Source: JAFHCF01 sp048497495
GTDB lineage: Bacteria; Pseudomonadota; Alphaproteobacteria; Rhizobiales; Ancalomicrobiaceae
Direction of reading: 5' to 3'
Assembly: GCA_048497495.1 (NCBI GenBank)
Contig: JAFHCF010000128.1
Coordinates: 1-16,281 of the forward strand
Length of the DNA: 16,281 nucleotides
A model generated the notes under the pieces. It worked only from the letters and a program-made list of their open reading frames with translations, did not search any database and was not told the origin of the DNA. Below are positions 7,185 through 13,629 of this stretch, piece after piece. Position 1 is the first letter of the stretch; every line of letters begins with the position of its first letter. The translations under genes and the position numbers were made by a program.

Positions 7185-7586
7185 ATGCCGCTGCAACTCC
7201 AATTCCTCGTTCTCGTCTTCCTCGGCGGCGGCCTCGGGGCGACGGCGCGCTATGGTGTCAGCCTCGGGGCGCTGTCGCTGTTCGGAACGCAGTTCCCCTA
7301 CGGCACCTTGGCCGTCAACGTCGTCGGTTCGGGCGTCATGGGCGCCTTCGCCGGATACTTGCTCGCCCGCGAGCCCGGCACCGGCTCCGATGCGCTGCGG
7401 CTCTTCTTCATGACCGGCATCCTCGGCGGCTTCACCACCTTCTCCGCCTTCTCGCTCGAGGCGGTCGCCCTGTGGCAGCGCGGCGCCGCCGCCGCGGCGA
7501 TCGGTTACGTCCTGATCTCGGTCGCCCTGTCGATCGTCGCGCTCATCGCCGCGATGATGGCGATGAAGGCGATGATGGCGCCCTGA
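7185..7586 (+). CDS. crcB: CrcB/Fluc fluoride channel
   Basis: A 133-residue, four-helix membrane protein of the CrcB (Fluc) family, which exports toxic fluoride as a dual-topology dimer. Signatures are GGGLGATARY (14-23), PYGTLAVNVVGS (38-49) with the pore Asn at 45, and GILGGFTTFSAFSLE (78-92), which contains the TTFS sodium/fluoride region. ATG 7185 is chosen because GAGGGG lies about 10 nt upstream and the family length (about 125-130) then fits. A TTG-started extension from 7146 also has an AGGAGG close by, but its residues are not family-like. It is divergent from bioM and upstream of an RluA-family gene, an order I recall from several Hyphomicrobiales. No fluoride riboswitch is evident. 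Confidence 0.93.
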   Translation: MPLQLQFLVLVFLGGGLGATARYGVSLGALSLFGTQFPYGTLAVNVVGSGVMGAFAGYLLAREPGTGSDALRLFFMTGILGGFTTFSAFSLEAVALWQRGAAAAAIGYVLISVALSIVALIAAMMAMKAMMAP

Positions 7587-7638
7587 GGGGGGCGTCCGCC
7601 GCCGAATCCCCCGCAAAGCTTGCGCCTCGGCCCGCTTT

Positions 7639-7650
7639 CCGTCATGACGG
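7639..7650. other. 12-bp perfect palindrome between crcB and the RluA-family gene
   Basis: CCGTCATGACGG is self-complementary and is flanked by GGCCC (7629-7633) and GGGCC (7650-7654) that could extend a stem. It may be a terminator for crcB or an operator for the next gene. No T-run follows. Confidence 0.3.
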
Positions 7651-7668
7651 GGCCTCGAGAGGATCTCC

Positions 7669-8673
7669 ATGGCAGGCGTTGCGAACATCACCGTCGGCGA
7701 GGACGAGGCCGGTATGCGCCTCGATCGCTGGTTCAAGGCTCATTACCCCGGTCTCTCCCATGTCGCGCTGCAGAAGCTGGCGCGCTCGGGACAGCTCAGG
7801 CTCGACGGCAAGCGCTGTGATCCGTCGGATCGCATCCAGCCGGGCATGGTGGTGCGCGTCCCCCCGCTTCCCGTCGATACCAAGCTCGCGCGCACCGAGC
7901 CGAAGCCGGAAAAGCCGCTCGAGGGCGATGCCGCCTTCCTCAAGTCGATCGTGCTCTACGAGGACGACGACCTGATGGTTCTGAACAAGCCGGCCGGCCT
8001 GTCGGTTCAGGGCGGCTCGGGCGTCCATCGCCACGTCGACGCCATGCTGCAGAGCCTGGTCGACAAGAAGGGCCAGGTGCCGCGCCTCGTCCATCGCCTC
8101 GACAAGGACACCGCCGGCTGCCTGATCATCGCCAAGCGCCGACTGGTCGCCGCCAATCTCGCCGCCACCTTCCGCACCCGCTCGGCCCGCAAGACCTATT
8201 GGGCGCTGGTCGCCGGCGTGCCCCATCCCAAGCAGGGCAAGATCTCCACCTGGCTCGCCAAGGACGAGGAGATGGACGGCGAGAAGATGCGCGTCGCCCG
8301 CCACGGCGAGGAGGGCGCCGCCCACGCGCTCACCCATTACGCCGTGGTCGACACCGCCGGGCCGATGCTCGCCTGGCTGTCGATGAAGCCGGTCACCGGC
8401 CGCACCCACCAACTGCGCGCCCACGCCGCCCACATCGGCCATCCGATCATCGGCGACCCCAAGTATTTCGACAAACGCGATTGGGAACTGCCCGGCGGCA
8501 TGCAGAACAAGCTGCATCTGCTCGCCCGCCGCATCGTCCTGCCGCACCCCTCCGGCAAGGGCGTCGTCGACGTCACCGCGCCGCTTCCCCCCCACATGAA
8601 GCAGTCGTGGAATCTCCTCGGCTTCGACGCCTCGGCCTACGATCCCGACATGGACGGCGACGACGACGATTGA
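7669..8673 (+). CDS. rluC: RluA-family (RluC-like) pseudouridine synthase
   Basis: A 334-residue enzyme converting specific uridines in RNA (in RluC, 23S rRNA) to pseudouridine. An S4 RNA-binding domain occupies about residues 15-65 (GMRLDRWFKAHYPGLS onward). The catalytic domain has VLNKPAGLSVQGG (104-116), the active-site motif HRLDKDTAG (142-150, Asp145 as nucleophile) and the C-terminal TGRTHQLRAHAAHIGHPIIGD signature. GAGAGGA about 6 nt before ATG 7669 supports this start. The protein ends in an unusual acidic tail, DPDMDGDDDD. Of the two RluA-family genes in the window, this one best fits the usual neighbour of crcB. Target nucleotides cannot be read from the sequence. Confidence 0.92.
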   Translation: MAGVANITVGEDEAGMRLDRWFKAHYPGLSHVALQKLARSGQLRLDGKRCDPSDRIQPGMVVRVPPLPVDTKLARTEPKPEKPLEGDAAFLKSIVLYEDDDLMVLNKPAGLSVQGGSGVHRHVDAMLQSLVDKKGQVPRLVHRLDKDTAGCLIIAKRRLVAANLAATFRTRSARKTYWALVAGVPHPKQGKISTWLAKDEEMDGEKMRVARHGEEGAAHALTHYAVVDTAGPMLAWLSMKPVTGRTHQLRAHAAHIGHPIIGDPKYFDKRDWELPGGMQNKLHLLARRIVLPHPSGKGVVDVTAPLPPHMKQSWNLLGFDASAYDPDMDGDDDD

Positions 8674-8689
8674 GGGCGACGATCGAGGG

Positions 8690-8709
8690 GAGGGCGCGTG
8701 GTGGCCCTC
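8690..8709. terminator. Possible hairpin between convergent rluC and relE
   Basis: GAGGGC (8690-8695) pairs with GCCCTC (8704-8709) across an 8-nt loop, in the 34-bp gap between convergent genes. It overlaps the first two bases of the relE stop codon. Without a T-run it is only a plausible shared terminator. Confidence 0.3.
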
Positions 8710-8989
8710 ATCGCGTCTCGGCGGTCCGGTAGACTTGGTTGCGATCCCGCTTGCCGATGGCGATCACCAGCACGACCATGTCACCGTCACGCACTTCGTA
8801 GAGCAGCCGCCAACCGGCATCGCGCAGTTTGATCTTGTAGCGGTCCTTGGCGCCGGAGAGTTTGGCCGAGGGCAGACGCGGTTCGTGAAGCCGCTCGGCG
8901 AGCCTCTTCTTGAACTGCGCGCGAATGTCGGGCGTGAGCTTCCGCCATTCCTTCAGCGCGGAGGCCAGGAAGGCGAGTTCACAGGTCAT
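8708..8989 (-). CDS. relE: RelE-family toxin (ribosome-dependent mRNA interferase)
   Basis: A 93-residue type II toxin closely resembling E. coli RelE, which cleaves mRNA in the ribosomal A site. Residues shown to matter in E. coli RelE occur at identical numbers: K52 and K54 (YKIKLR), R61 (GWR), R81 (GKR) and Y87 (QVY). The N-terminal ALKEWRKL helix and the central SAKLSG loop are also family-typical. Nothing suggests inactivation. Its start overlaps the end of the antitoxin gene by 11 nt (8979-8989), the usual coupled arrangement. It is convergent with the upstream rluC. Confidence 0.93.
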   Translation of the reverse strand: MTCELAFLASALKEWRKLTPDIRAQFKKRLAERLHEPRLPSAKLSGAKDRYKIKLRDAGWRLLYEVRDGDMVVLVIAIGKRDRNQVYRTAETR

Positions 8990-9227
8990 CCAGCCGGACC
9001 CCGATCACCGCTTCGTCCTTGCGTTGATCGGCGATCGCATTGAGCTCGAGATCCTCCAACCGCTCCATCAGCGCCTCGTAGGCCCTCGCCGGCACGCAAT
9101 AGAAGGCCGGTTCGTTGCGGTTGAGGATGGCGACCGCCGCGCCCTCGCCGGCGGCGACCGTGCCCATCGGGTTGCGCTTCAGCTCGGAGACGCTCGCCGT
9201 CGTCTCCGCCAGGACGAGATTGACCAT
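8979..9227 (-). CDS. Phd/YefM-like antitoxin of the relE pair
   Basis: An 82-residue antitoxin that would neutralise RelE and autorepress its promoter. The N-terminal part (LAETTASVSELKRNPMGTV, about 6-24) resembles the Phd/YefM/RelB DNA-binding fold. The centre, VAILNRNEPAFYCVPARAYEAL, is the typical Phd-type strand and helix. The C-terminal acidic/helical tail is the likely toxin-binding part. ATG 9227 is chosen because GGAGAG lies 4 nt upstream and the promoter and operators lie directly before it. A frame extending to 9287 would run through the promoter and is rejected. Family assignment between Phd/YefM and RelB is less sure than the antitoxin role. Confidence 0.88.
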   Translation of the reverse strand: MVNLVLAETTASVSELKRNPMGTVAAGEGAAVAILNRNEPAFYCVPARAYEALMERLEDLELNAIADQRKDEAVIGVRLDDL

Positions 9228-9237
9228 GATGCTCTCC

Positions 9238-9284
9238 AAAGACCTCTGAACAGGTCTTTTAAATAGGCTCTGAAAGAGACCTAT
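9238..9284. promoter_or_regulatory. Two inverted-repeat operators of the toxin-antitoxin operon
   Basis: First dyad: AAAGACCT (9238-9245), 6-nt spacer, AGGTCTTT (9252-9259), a perfect 8-bp inverted repeat. Second dyad: AGG-CTCT (9265-9271) against AGAG-ACCT (9275-9282), the same half-site in a degenerate form, between the -10 and -35 boxes. Four AGGTCT-like half-sites in all suit cooperative repression by the antitoxin and toxin complex. Confidence 0.65.
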
Positions 9285-9287
9285 CAA
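9260..9287 (-). promoter_or_regulatory. Sigma-70-type promoter of the toxin-antitoxin operon
   Basis: On the minus strand TTGATA (9287-9282) is followed after 16 bp by TATTTA (9265-9260), the best canonical promoter in the window. It implies a start near 9253 and a leader of about 25 nt before the antitoxin ATG at 9227. The second operator dyad fills its spacer. Confidence 0.7.
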
Positions 9288-9290
9288 GCC

Positions 9291-9346
9291 GCGGTGCCTC
9301 GGTCTAGTGGTTCTGAATCACTGTCTCCTTGACCACCGGGCACCGC
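9291..9346. other. Nested dyad-symmetric element between toxin-antitoxin promoter and second rluA gene
   Basis: The outer arms GCGGTGCC (9291-9298) and GGCACCGC (9339-9346) are a perfect 8-bp inverted repeat. Inside are GGTC (9301-9304) with GACC (9331-9334), and an inner dyad AGTGGTTC (9306-9313) with GAATCACT (9315-9322). The inner dyad, read as a 5-bp stem with a TTCTGAA loop, resembles a tRNA anticodon arm, but no acceptor, D or T arm can be completed. Its role is unknown. Confidence 0.45.
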
Positions 9347-9374
9347 CCTTCCCGCCGATCGTCGGAGTGAGCCG

Positions 9375-10277
9375 ATGGAACGCACCGTCCATGTGTCCGA
9401 GAAGGGCATGAAGCTCGATCGCTTCCTGCGCATCCATTTTCCCCGTACGCCCGGCGCCGCGGCGCTTCTGAAGCAGGGGCGGCTGACCGTCGACGGGCGG
9501 CGCGCGCGCGTGAGCGACGCACTGAGCCCGGGCCAGGTCGTCCGCCTCGGCGCGCCGGGCCCCCGCCCCGGGCAGGGCAGGGCGGCGCCGGTGGCGCCGA
9601 GCCCCGAGGAATTGGCGCTCCTCGCCCGCATCACCCTCCACGAGGACGACGATCTGCTGGTCTTCGACAAGCCCTCGGGCCTCGCCGTCCACAAGGGCAC
9701 CCGCACCACCGGCGATCTCGACCAGATCCTGGCGCGCCTCGTCGACGACGAGGGCGAACGCCCGCGCCTCGTCCACCGCCTCGACAAGGACACCTCCGGT
9801 CTCCTGGTGGCGGCGCGGCGCAAGAGCGAGGCCGAGCGGCTCGGGCGCGCCTTCGCCTCCCGCGAGGTCGAGAAGGTCTATCTCGCGGTGGTCGCCGGGG
9901 TGCCGCATCCCGCCCGGGGTCGCATCGAGACGCCGCTGAAGAAGGTCGAGACGGCGCGCGGCGGCCGCATGGTCGGCTGCGACGCCGACGACCCGCAAGG
10001 CCTTTCCGCCGCCACCGTCTATGCCGTGGTCGAGACCCGCGACGGCGGCCGCTCGGCCCTGGTCGAGTTCCGCCCCGAGACCGGCCGGCAGCATCAGCTG
10101 CGGGCGCATGCCGCGCTGATCGGTCATCCGATCCTCGGCGATCGCCTCTATGGCGCGGCCGCCTCGGCGCCGCGCCTGATGCTCCACGCCCACCGCCTGA
10201 CGCTGCCCGACGGACGCGGCGGCACGCGGGCGTTCGTCGCGCCGATCCCCGAGGCCTTCGCGGCCGGCGCGGGATGA
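9375..10277 (+). CDS. Second RluA-family pseudouridine synthase
   Basis: A 300-residue paralogue of the upstream RluA-family gene. It has an S4-like N-terminus (GMKLDRFLRIHFP, 11-23), a linker rich in proline and arginine (about 60-80), VFDKPSGLAVHKG (96-108), the active-site HRLDKDTSG (134-142, Asp137) and a C-terminal TGRQHQLRAHAALIGHPILGD signature. GGAGTGA at 9364-9370 supports ATG 9375. It is clearly diverged from the first copy outside the motifs, so this is not a recent duplication. It probably modifies a different RNA site, as RluC and RluD or RluA do elsewhere; which one cannot be told here. It is followed after 85 bp by a HAD hydrolase. Confidence 0.9.
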   Translation: MERTVHVSEKGMKLDRFLRIHFPRTPGAAALLKQGRLTVDGRRARVSDALSPGQVVRLGAPGPRPGQGRAAPVAPSPEELALLARITLHEDDDLLVFDKPSGLAVHKGTRTTGDLDQILARLVDDEGERPRLVHRLDKDTSGLLVAARRKSEAERLGRAFASREVEKVYLAVVAGVPHPARGRIETPLKKVETARGGRMVGCDADDPQGLSAATVYAVVETRDGGRSALVEFRPETGRQHQLRAHAALIGHPILGDRLYGAAASAPRLMLHAHRLTLPDGRGGTRAFVAPIPEAFAAGAG

Positions 10278-10362
10278 GGCGCGCCGACGTCCCCATGTCG
10301 CGGCTGACCCTCGGCGCGATCCGTGATATCGAGCGCCCACGAAAATCCTCGGGAGATCCCCC

Positions 10363-11031
10363 TTGCATCTCGTCCTCTTCGACGTCGACGGCACGCTGAT
10401 CGACAGCCAACACATGATCGTCGCGGCGATGACCCGCGCCTTCACCGCCTGCGGTCGCCCCGTCCCGGCGCGCGCCGAGCTTCTCGGCGTCATCGGCCTG
10501 TCGCTCGACATCGCCATGTCGCGGCTGCTCGCCCGCCCCGAGATCGACGCCGATGCCCGCGCCCTGTCGGCCGCCTACAAGGAGGCCTTCTTCGACCTGC
10601 GCGCCTCCGCCGAACACCAGGAGCCGCTCTATCCCGGCGCGCTCGAAGCGCTCGCGGGGCTCGCCGCCCGCGACGACGTCCTGCTCGGCCTCGCCACCGG
10701 CAAGTCGCGGCGCGGGGTGCGCGCGATCCTCGATCTCCACGATCTCCACGGCCGCTTCGTCACCATCCAGACGGCGGACGAGCACCCCTCCAAGCCGCAT
10801 CCGGCGATGGTCCTGGCGGCGCTCGCCGAGACCGGCGTGGCGCCCGACAAGGCGGTGATCGTCGGCGACACCACCTACGACGTCGAGATGGGCCGGGCCG
10901 CCGGCGTCGTCGCCATCGGCGTCGCCTGGGGCTACCACGCCGATGCGGCGCTGACCCGGGCCGGCGCGGCGCGCGTCGTCGCCCGCTACGACGACCTGTT
11001 GCCGACCCTCGACCACCTCTTCGCCTGGTGA
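10363..11031 (+). CDS. HAD-superfamily hydrolase (phosphoglycolate-phosphatase-like)
   Basis: A 222-residue cytoplasmic HAD phosphatase of the Gph/CbbY-like subclass. Motif I is FDVDGTL (6-12; nucleophile Asp7, acid/base Asp9), motif II is the Thr112 region ATGKSRRG, motif III Lys144 in SKPHP, and motif IV GDTTYDVEMG (168-177). A helical cap lies between motif I and residue about 90. The start is a TTG at 10363: GGGAGA lies 6 nt upstream and motif I begins three residues later, so a later ATG would delete the active site. The substrate is unknown. Its stop is 6 bp before the ATP12 gene, so the two are probably co-transcribed. Confidence 0.9.
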   Translation: MHLVLFDVDGTLIDSQHMIVAAMTRAFTACGRPVPARAELLGVIGLSLDIAMSRLLARPEIDADARALSAAYKEAFFDLRASAEHQEPLYPGALEALAGLAARDDVLLGLATGKSRRGVRAILDLHDLHGRFVTIQTADEHPSKPHPAMVLAALAETGVAPDKAVIVGDTTYDVEMGRAAGVVAIGVAWGYHADAALTRAGAARVVARYDDLLPTLDHLFAW

Positions 11032-11037
11032 CGACCG

Positions 11038-11829
11038 ATGCGTGAACTTCTCTGGTTCGACCCGAACGCCACCGCCGACGAACCGGCCTTCGAGCCCGAT
11101 CCGGTGAAGCGCGCCCAGTCGGCGATGCGCAAGGACATGCCGAAGCGCTTCTGGAAGGAGGTCTCCCTCGCCGCGACCGCCGACGGCGGCTGGCGCCTGC
11201 TCCTCGACGGGCGCTCGCTGAAGACCCCGGGCAAGCGCGAACTGATCGTCCCGCGCGCCGATCTCGCCGAGGGGGTCGCGGAGGAATGGCGGGCCCAGAA
11301 GGCCCATCTCGATCCCGGCTCGATGCCGCTCACCCGGCTCGCCAATTCCGTCCTCGACGGCGTCGTCGATCGCTTCGACGAAGTCGTCGACGACGCGGCG
11401 AAATATGCCGGGACCGATCTCGTCTGCTACCGCGCCGACACCCCCGCACGCCTCGTCGCCCGCCAGACCGAGGGTTGGGATCCGTTGCTCGACTGGCTCG
11501 AGACGACCCACGGCGCCCGCCTGTCGGTCGCCGAGGGCATCGTCCACGTGGCCCAGGACCGGCGGGCGCTCGCCGCCCTGCGCGCCGCCGTCGCCGCCTT
11601 CGACCCCTGGCGTCTCGCCGGCTTCCACACCGTGACGACGCTCTCCGGCTCCTTCGTCATCGCGCTGGCGCTGGCCCGGGGCCGGCTCGAGCGCGACCAG
11701 GCCTGGGCGCTCGCCCATCTCGACGAGGATTGGAACGCCGAACTCTGGGGCCGCGACACCGAGGCCGAGCGCCGTCTCGCCTTCCGCAGGATCGAGTTCG
11801 ACGCCGCCGCGCGCCTCGTCGTCGCCTGA
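11038..11829 (+). CDS. ATP12-family F1-ATPase assembly chaperone
   Basis: A 263-residue relative of mitochondrial Atp12, the chaperone that binds the F1 alpha subunit during ATP synthase assembly; bacterial members are largely alphaproteobacterial. Family segments are RFWKEVSL (37-44), LLLDGRSLKTPGK (54-66), MPLTRLANSVLD (96-107), AKYAGTDLVCYRA (121-133) and the C-terminal HLDEDWNAELWGRDTEAE (227-244). The length is normal. It follows the HAD gene by 6 bp with only a weak ribosome-binding site, suggesting translational coupling. No F1 subunit genes are in this window. Confidence 0.92.
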   Translation: MRELLWFDPNATADEPAFEPDPVKRAQSAMRKDMPKRFWKEVSLAATADGGWRLLLDGRSLKTPGKRELIVPRADLAEGVAEEWRAQKAHLDPGSMPLTRLANSVLDGVVDRFDEVVDDAAKYAGTDLVCYRADTPARLVARQTEGWDPLLDWLETTHGARLSVAEGIVHVAQDRRALAALRAAVAAFDPWRLAGFHTVTTLSGSFVIALALARGRLERDQAWALAHLDEDWNAELWGRDTEAERRLAFRRIEFDAAARLVVA

Positions 11830-11842
11830 CGGCGTCGCGCGG

Positions 11843-11860
11843 GCGGCGACGGTGCGCCGC
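11843..11860. terminator. Possible hairpin after the ATP12 gene
   Basis: GCGGCG (11843-11848) and CGCCGC (11855-11860) form a 6-bp stem with a 6-nt loop 13 bp after the ATP12 stop. There is no T-run, so termination is only possible. Confidence 0.3.
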
Positions 11861-11892
11861 GTCGCGGGGATCAGACCTTTGAGGCACTATGC

Positions 11893-11925
11893 CGGGGGTG
11901 GGTCGCGTGATAATCACGGCCCCCG
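11893..11925. promoter_or_regulatory. Palindromic operator candidate upstream of pccB
   Basis: CGTGATAATCACG (11906-11918) is a perfect palindrome around a central A. It is flanked by CGGGGG (11893-11898) and CCCCCG (11920-11925), which could extend the symmetry. The centre GATAAT (11909-11914) matches five of six -10 consensus positions, though no well-spaced -35 is seen. It ends 30 bp upstream of the pccB start, a typical place for a repressor. It does not match the TTTGCAAA pairs I recall for PccR. Confidence 0.45.
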
Positions 11926-11955
11926 ATCATATCGATGCAAACCGGGGGCGCTCCC

Positions 11956-13488
11956 ATGAAGGAAATCATCGCCGAACTCGAGCGCCGTCGCACCGAAGCT
12001 TGGCAGGGTGGCGGCGTGAAGCGCATCGAGGCGCAGCACAAGCGCGGCAAGCTGACGGCCCGCGAACGGATCGAGGTCCTGCTCGATCACGATTCCTTCG
12101 AGGAGATCGACATCTACGTCGAGCACCGTTGCATCGACTTCGGCATGGCGGAGACGAGGATCCCCGGCGACGGCGTGGTCATCGGCTCCGGCACCATCAA
12201 CGGTCGCACCGTCTACGTCTTCGCCAAGGACTTCACGGTCTTCGGCGGTTCGCTCTCCGAGGCCCACGCCGCCAAGATCGTCAAGCTCCAGGAGATGGCG
12301 CTGCGCAATCGCGCCCCGATCATCGGCCTGTTCGACGCCGGCGGCGCCCGCATCCAGGAAGGTGTGGCGGCGCTCGGCGGCTACGGCGAGGTGTTCCAGC
12401 GCAACGTGTTGGCCTCCGGCGTCATCCCGCAGATCTCGGTGATCATGGGTCCCTGCGCCGGCGGCGACGTCTACTCGCCCGCCATGACCGACTTCATCTT
12501 CATGGTCCGCGACACGAGCTACATGTTCGTCACCGGCCCGGACGTGGTGAAGACCGTCACCAACGAGATCGTCACCTCCGAGGAACTCGGCGGTGCCTCG
12601 GTCCACTGCACCAAGTCCTCGGTCGCCGACGGCTCCTTCGAGAACGACGTCGAGGCGCTGCTGCAGATGCGCCGGCTGTTCGACTTCCTGCCGATCAACA
12701 ACACCGCCGAGCTGCCCGAGATCGAATGCGCCGACGACGTCGATCGCCTCGACGCCGGCCTCGACAGCCTGATCCCGGACAATCCGAACAAGCCCTACGA
12801 CATGAAGGAGCTGATCCTGAAGACGGTCGACGAGGGCGACTTCTTCGAGATCCAGCAGAACCACGCCAAGAACATCGTCGTCGGCTTCGGCCGCGTCGAG
12901 GGCCGCACCGTCGGCATCGTCGCCAACCAGCCGATGGTGCTCGCCGGCGTCCTCGACATCGACGCCTCCCGCAAGGCGGCGCGCTTCGTCCGCTTCTGCG
13001 ACTGCTTCAACATTCCGATCATCACCTATGTCGACGTGCCCGGCTTCCTGCCCGGCACGGCGCAGGAATACGGCGGCCTGATCAAGCACGGCGCCAAGCT
13101 GCTCTTCGCCTACGCGGAAGCGACGGTGCCGAAGATCACCGTGATCACCCGCAAGGCCTATGGCGGCGCCTATGACGTCATGGCGTCGAAGCATCTGCGC
13201 GGCGACTTCAACTACGCCTGGCCGACGGCCGAGATCGCGGTCATGGGCGCCAAGGGCGCGGTCGAGATCCTCTACCGCTCCGAACTCGGCGATCCGGAAA
13301 AGATCGCGGCCCGCACCGAAGAGTACAAGCGCCGCTTCGCCAACCCCTTCGTGGCGGCCGAGCGCGGCTACATCGACGACGTCATCAAGCCGCACTCGAC
13401 CCGCCGGCGCATCGCCCGCGCCCTGCGCCTGCTGCGCACCAAGCAGCTGACCAACCCCTGGAAGAAGCACGACAACATCCCGCTGTGA
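11956..13488 (+). CDS. pccB: Propionyl-CoA carboxylase beta subunit (carboxyltransferase)
   Basis: A 510-residue acyl-CoA carboxyltransferase that moves carboxyl from carboxybiotin on PccA to propionyl-CoA, giving methylmalonyl-CoA. Family landmarks are GKLTARERIE (31-40), the first oxyanion region DAGGARIQEG (127-136), GPCAGGDVYSPA (166-176), LGGASVH (211-217), VPGFLPGTAQEYGG (361-374) and AYGGAYDVM (401-409). RGDFNYAWPTAE (415-426) is close to eukaryotic PCCB and supports propionyl rather than acetyl preference; Asp417 probably corresponds to the specificity residue studied in Streptomyces, pending alignment. ATG 11956 after GGGGGCG gives the usual N-terminus and exact family length; ATG 11935 adds seven unconserved residues. 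A strong hairpin follows the gene. Confidence 0.95.
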   Translation: MKEIIAELERRRTEAWQGGGVKRIEAQHKRGKLTARERIEVLLDHDSFEEIDIYVEHRCIDFGMAETRIPGDGVVIGSGTINGRTVYVFAKDFTVFGGSLSEAHAAKIVKLQEMALRNRAPIIGLFDAGGARIQEGVAALGGYGEVFQRNVLASGVIPQISVIMGPCAGGDVYSPAMTDFIFMVRDTSYMFVTGPDVVKTVTNEIVTSEELGGASVHCTKSSVADGSFENDVEALLQMRRLFDFLPINNTAELPEIECADDVDRLDAGLDSLIPDNPNKPYDMKELILKTVDEGDFFEIQQNHAKNIVVGFGRVEGRTVGIVANQPMVLAGVLDIDASRKAARFVRFCDCFNIPIITYVDVPGFLPGTAQEYGGLIKHGAKLLFAYAEATVPKITVITRKAYGGAYDVMASKHLRGDFNYAWPTAEIAVMGAKGAVEILYRSELGDPEKIAARTEEYKRRFANPFVAAERGYIDDVIKPHSTRRRIARALRLLRTKQLTNPWKKHDNIPL

Positions 13489-13518
13489 GCGGTGTGTCGG
13501 TCATCCTCCGAGGATCTC

Positions 13519-13557
13519 GCGAGGCCGCGTACCCCCCCCGGGGGGGCGCGGCCTCGC
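13519..13557 (+). terminator. Terminator-like hairpin after pccB
   Basis: A perfect 11-bp stem, GCGAGGCCGCG (13519-13529) with CGCGGCCTCGC (13547-13557), encloses an inner C8/G7 tract (13532-13546). A short TTT follows. Just before it, ATCCTC (13503-13508) and GAGGAT (13510-13515) form another dyad. The position 31 bp after the pccB stop suits termination or 3'-end protection. Confidence 0.65.
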
Positions 13558-13629
13558 CGCTTTCGGGATCGCGCCGGCCATCTCCTCGCCGCCTTCCGCC
13601 ATGACCATGATCCCACGCGGAGGATGGAC

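Noticed and set aside
9291..9346. A tRNA-Gln gene
   Set aside because: Only an anticodon-arm-like dyad is present; D arm, T arm (GGTTCGA) and CCA end are missing. It is kept as a structured element only.
10293..10530. A short repeat CCATGTCGCGGCTG upstream of and inside the HAD gene
   Set aside because: A 14-bp match once in a spacer and once in coding sequence is easily chance at this GC content.
9631..11718. A 695-codon minus-strand frame across the second rluA, HAD and ATP12 genes
   Set aside because: It crosses three clearly recognisable plus-strand genes and their spacers, with composition typical of GC-rich shadow frames.
11935..11955. Upstream ATG for pccB at 11935
   Set aside because: It adds seven residues not typical of PccB and lacks a good ribosome-binding site; ATG 11956 gives the usual 510-residue length.
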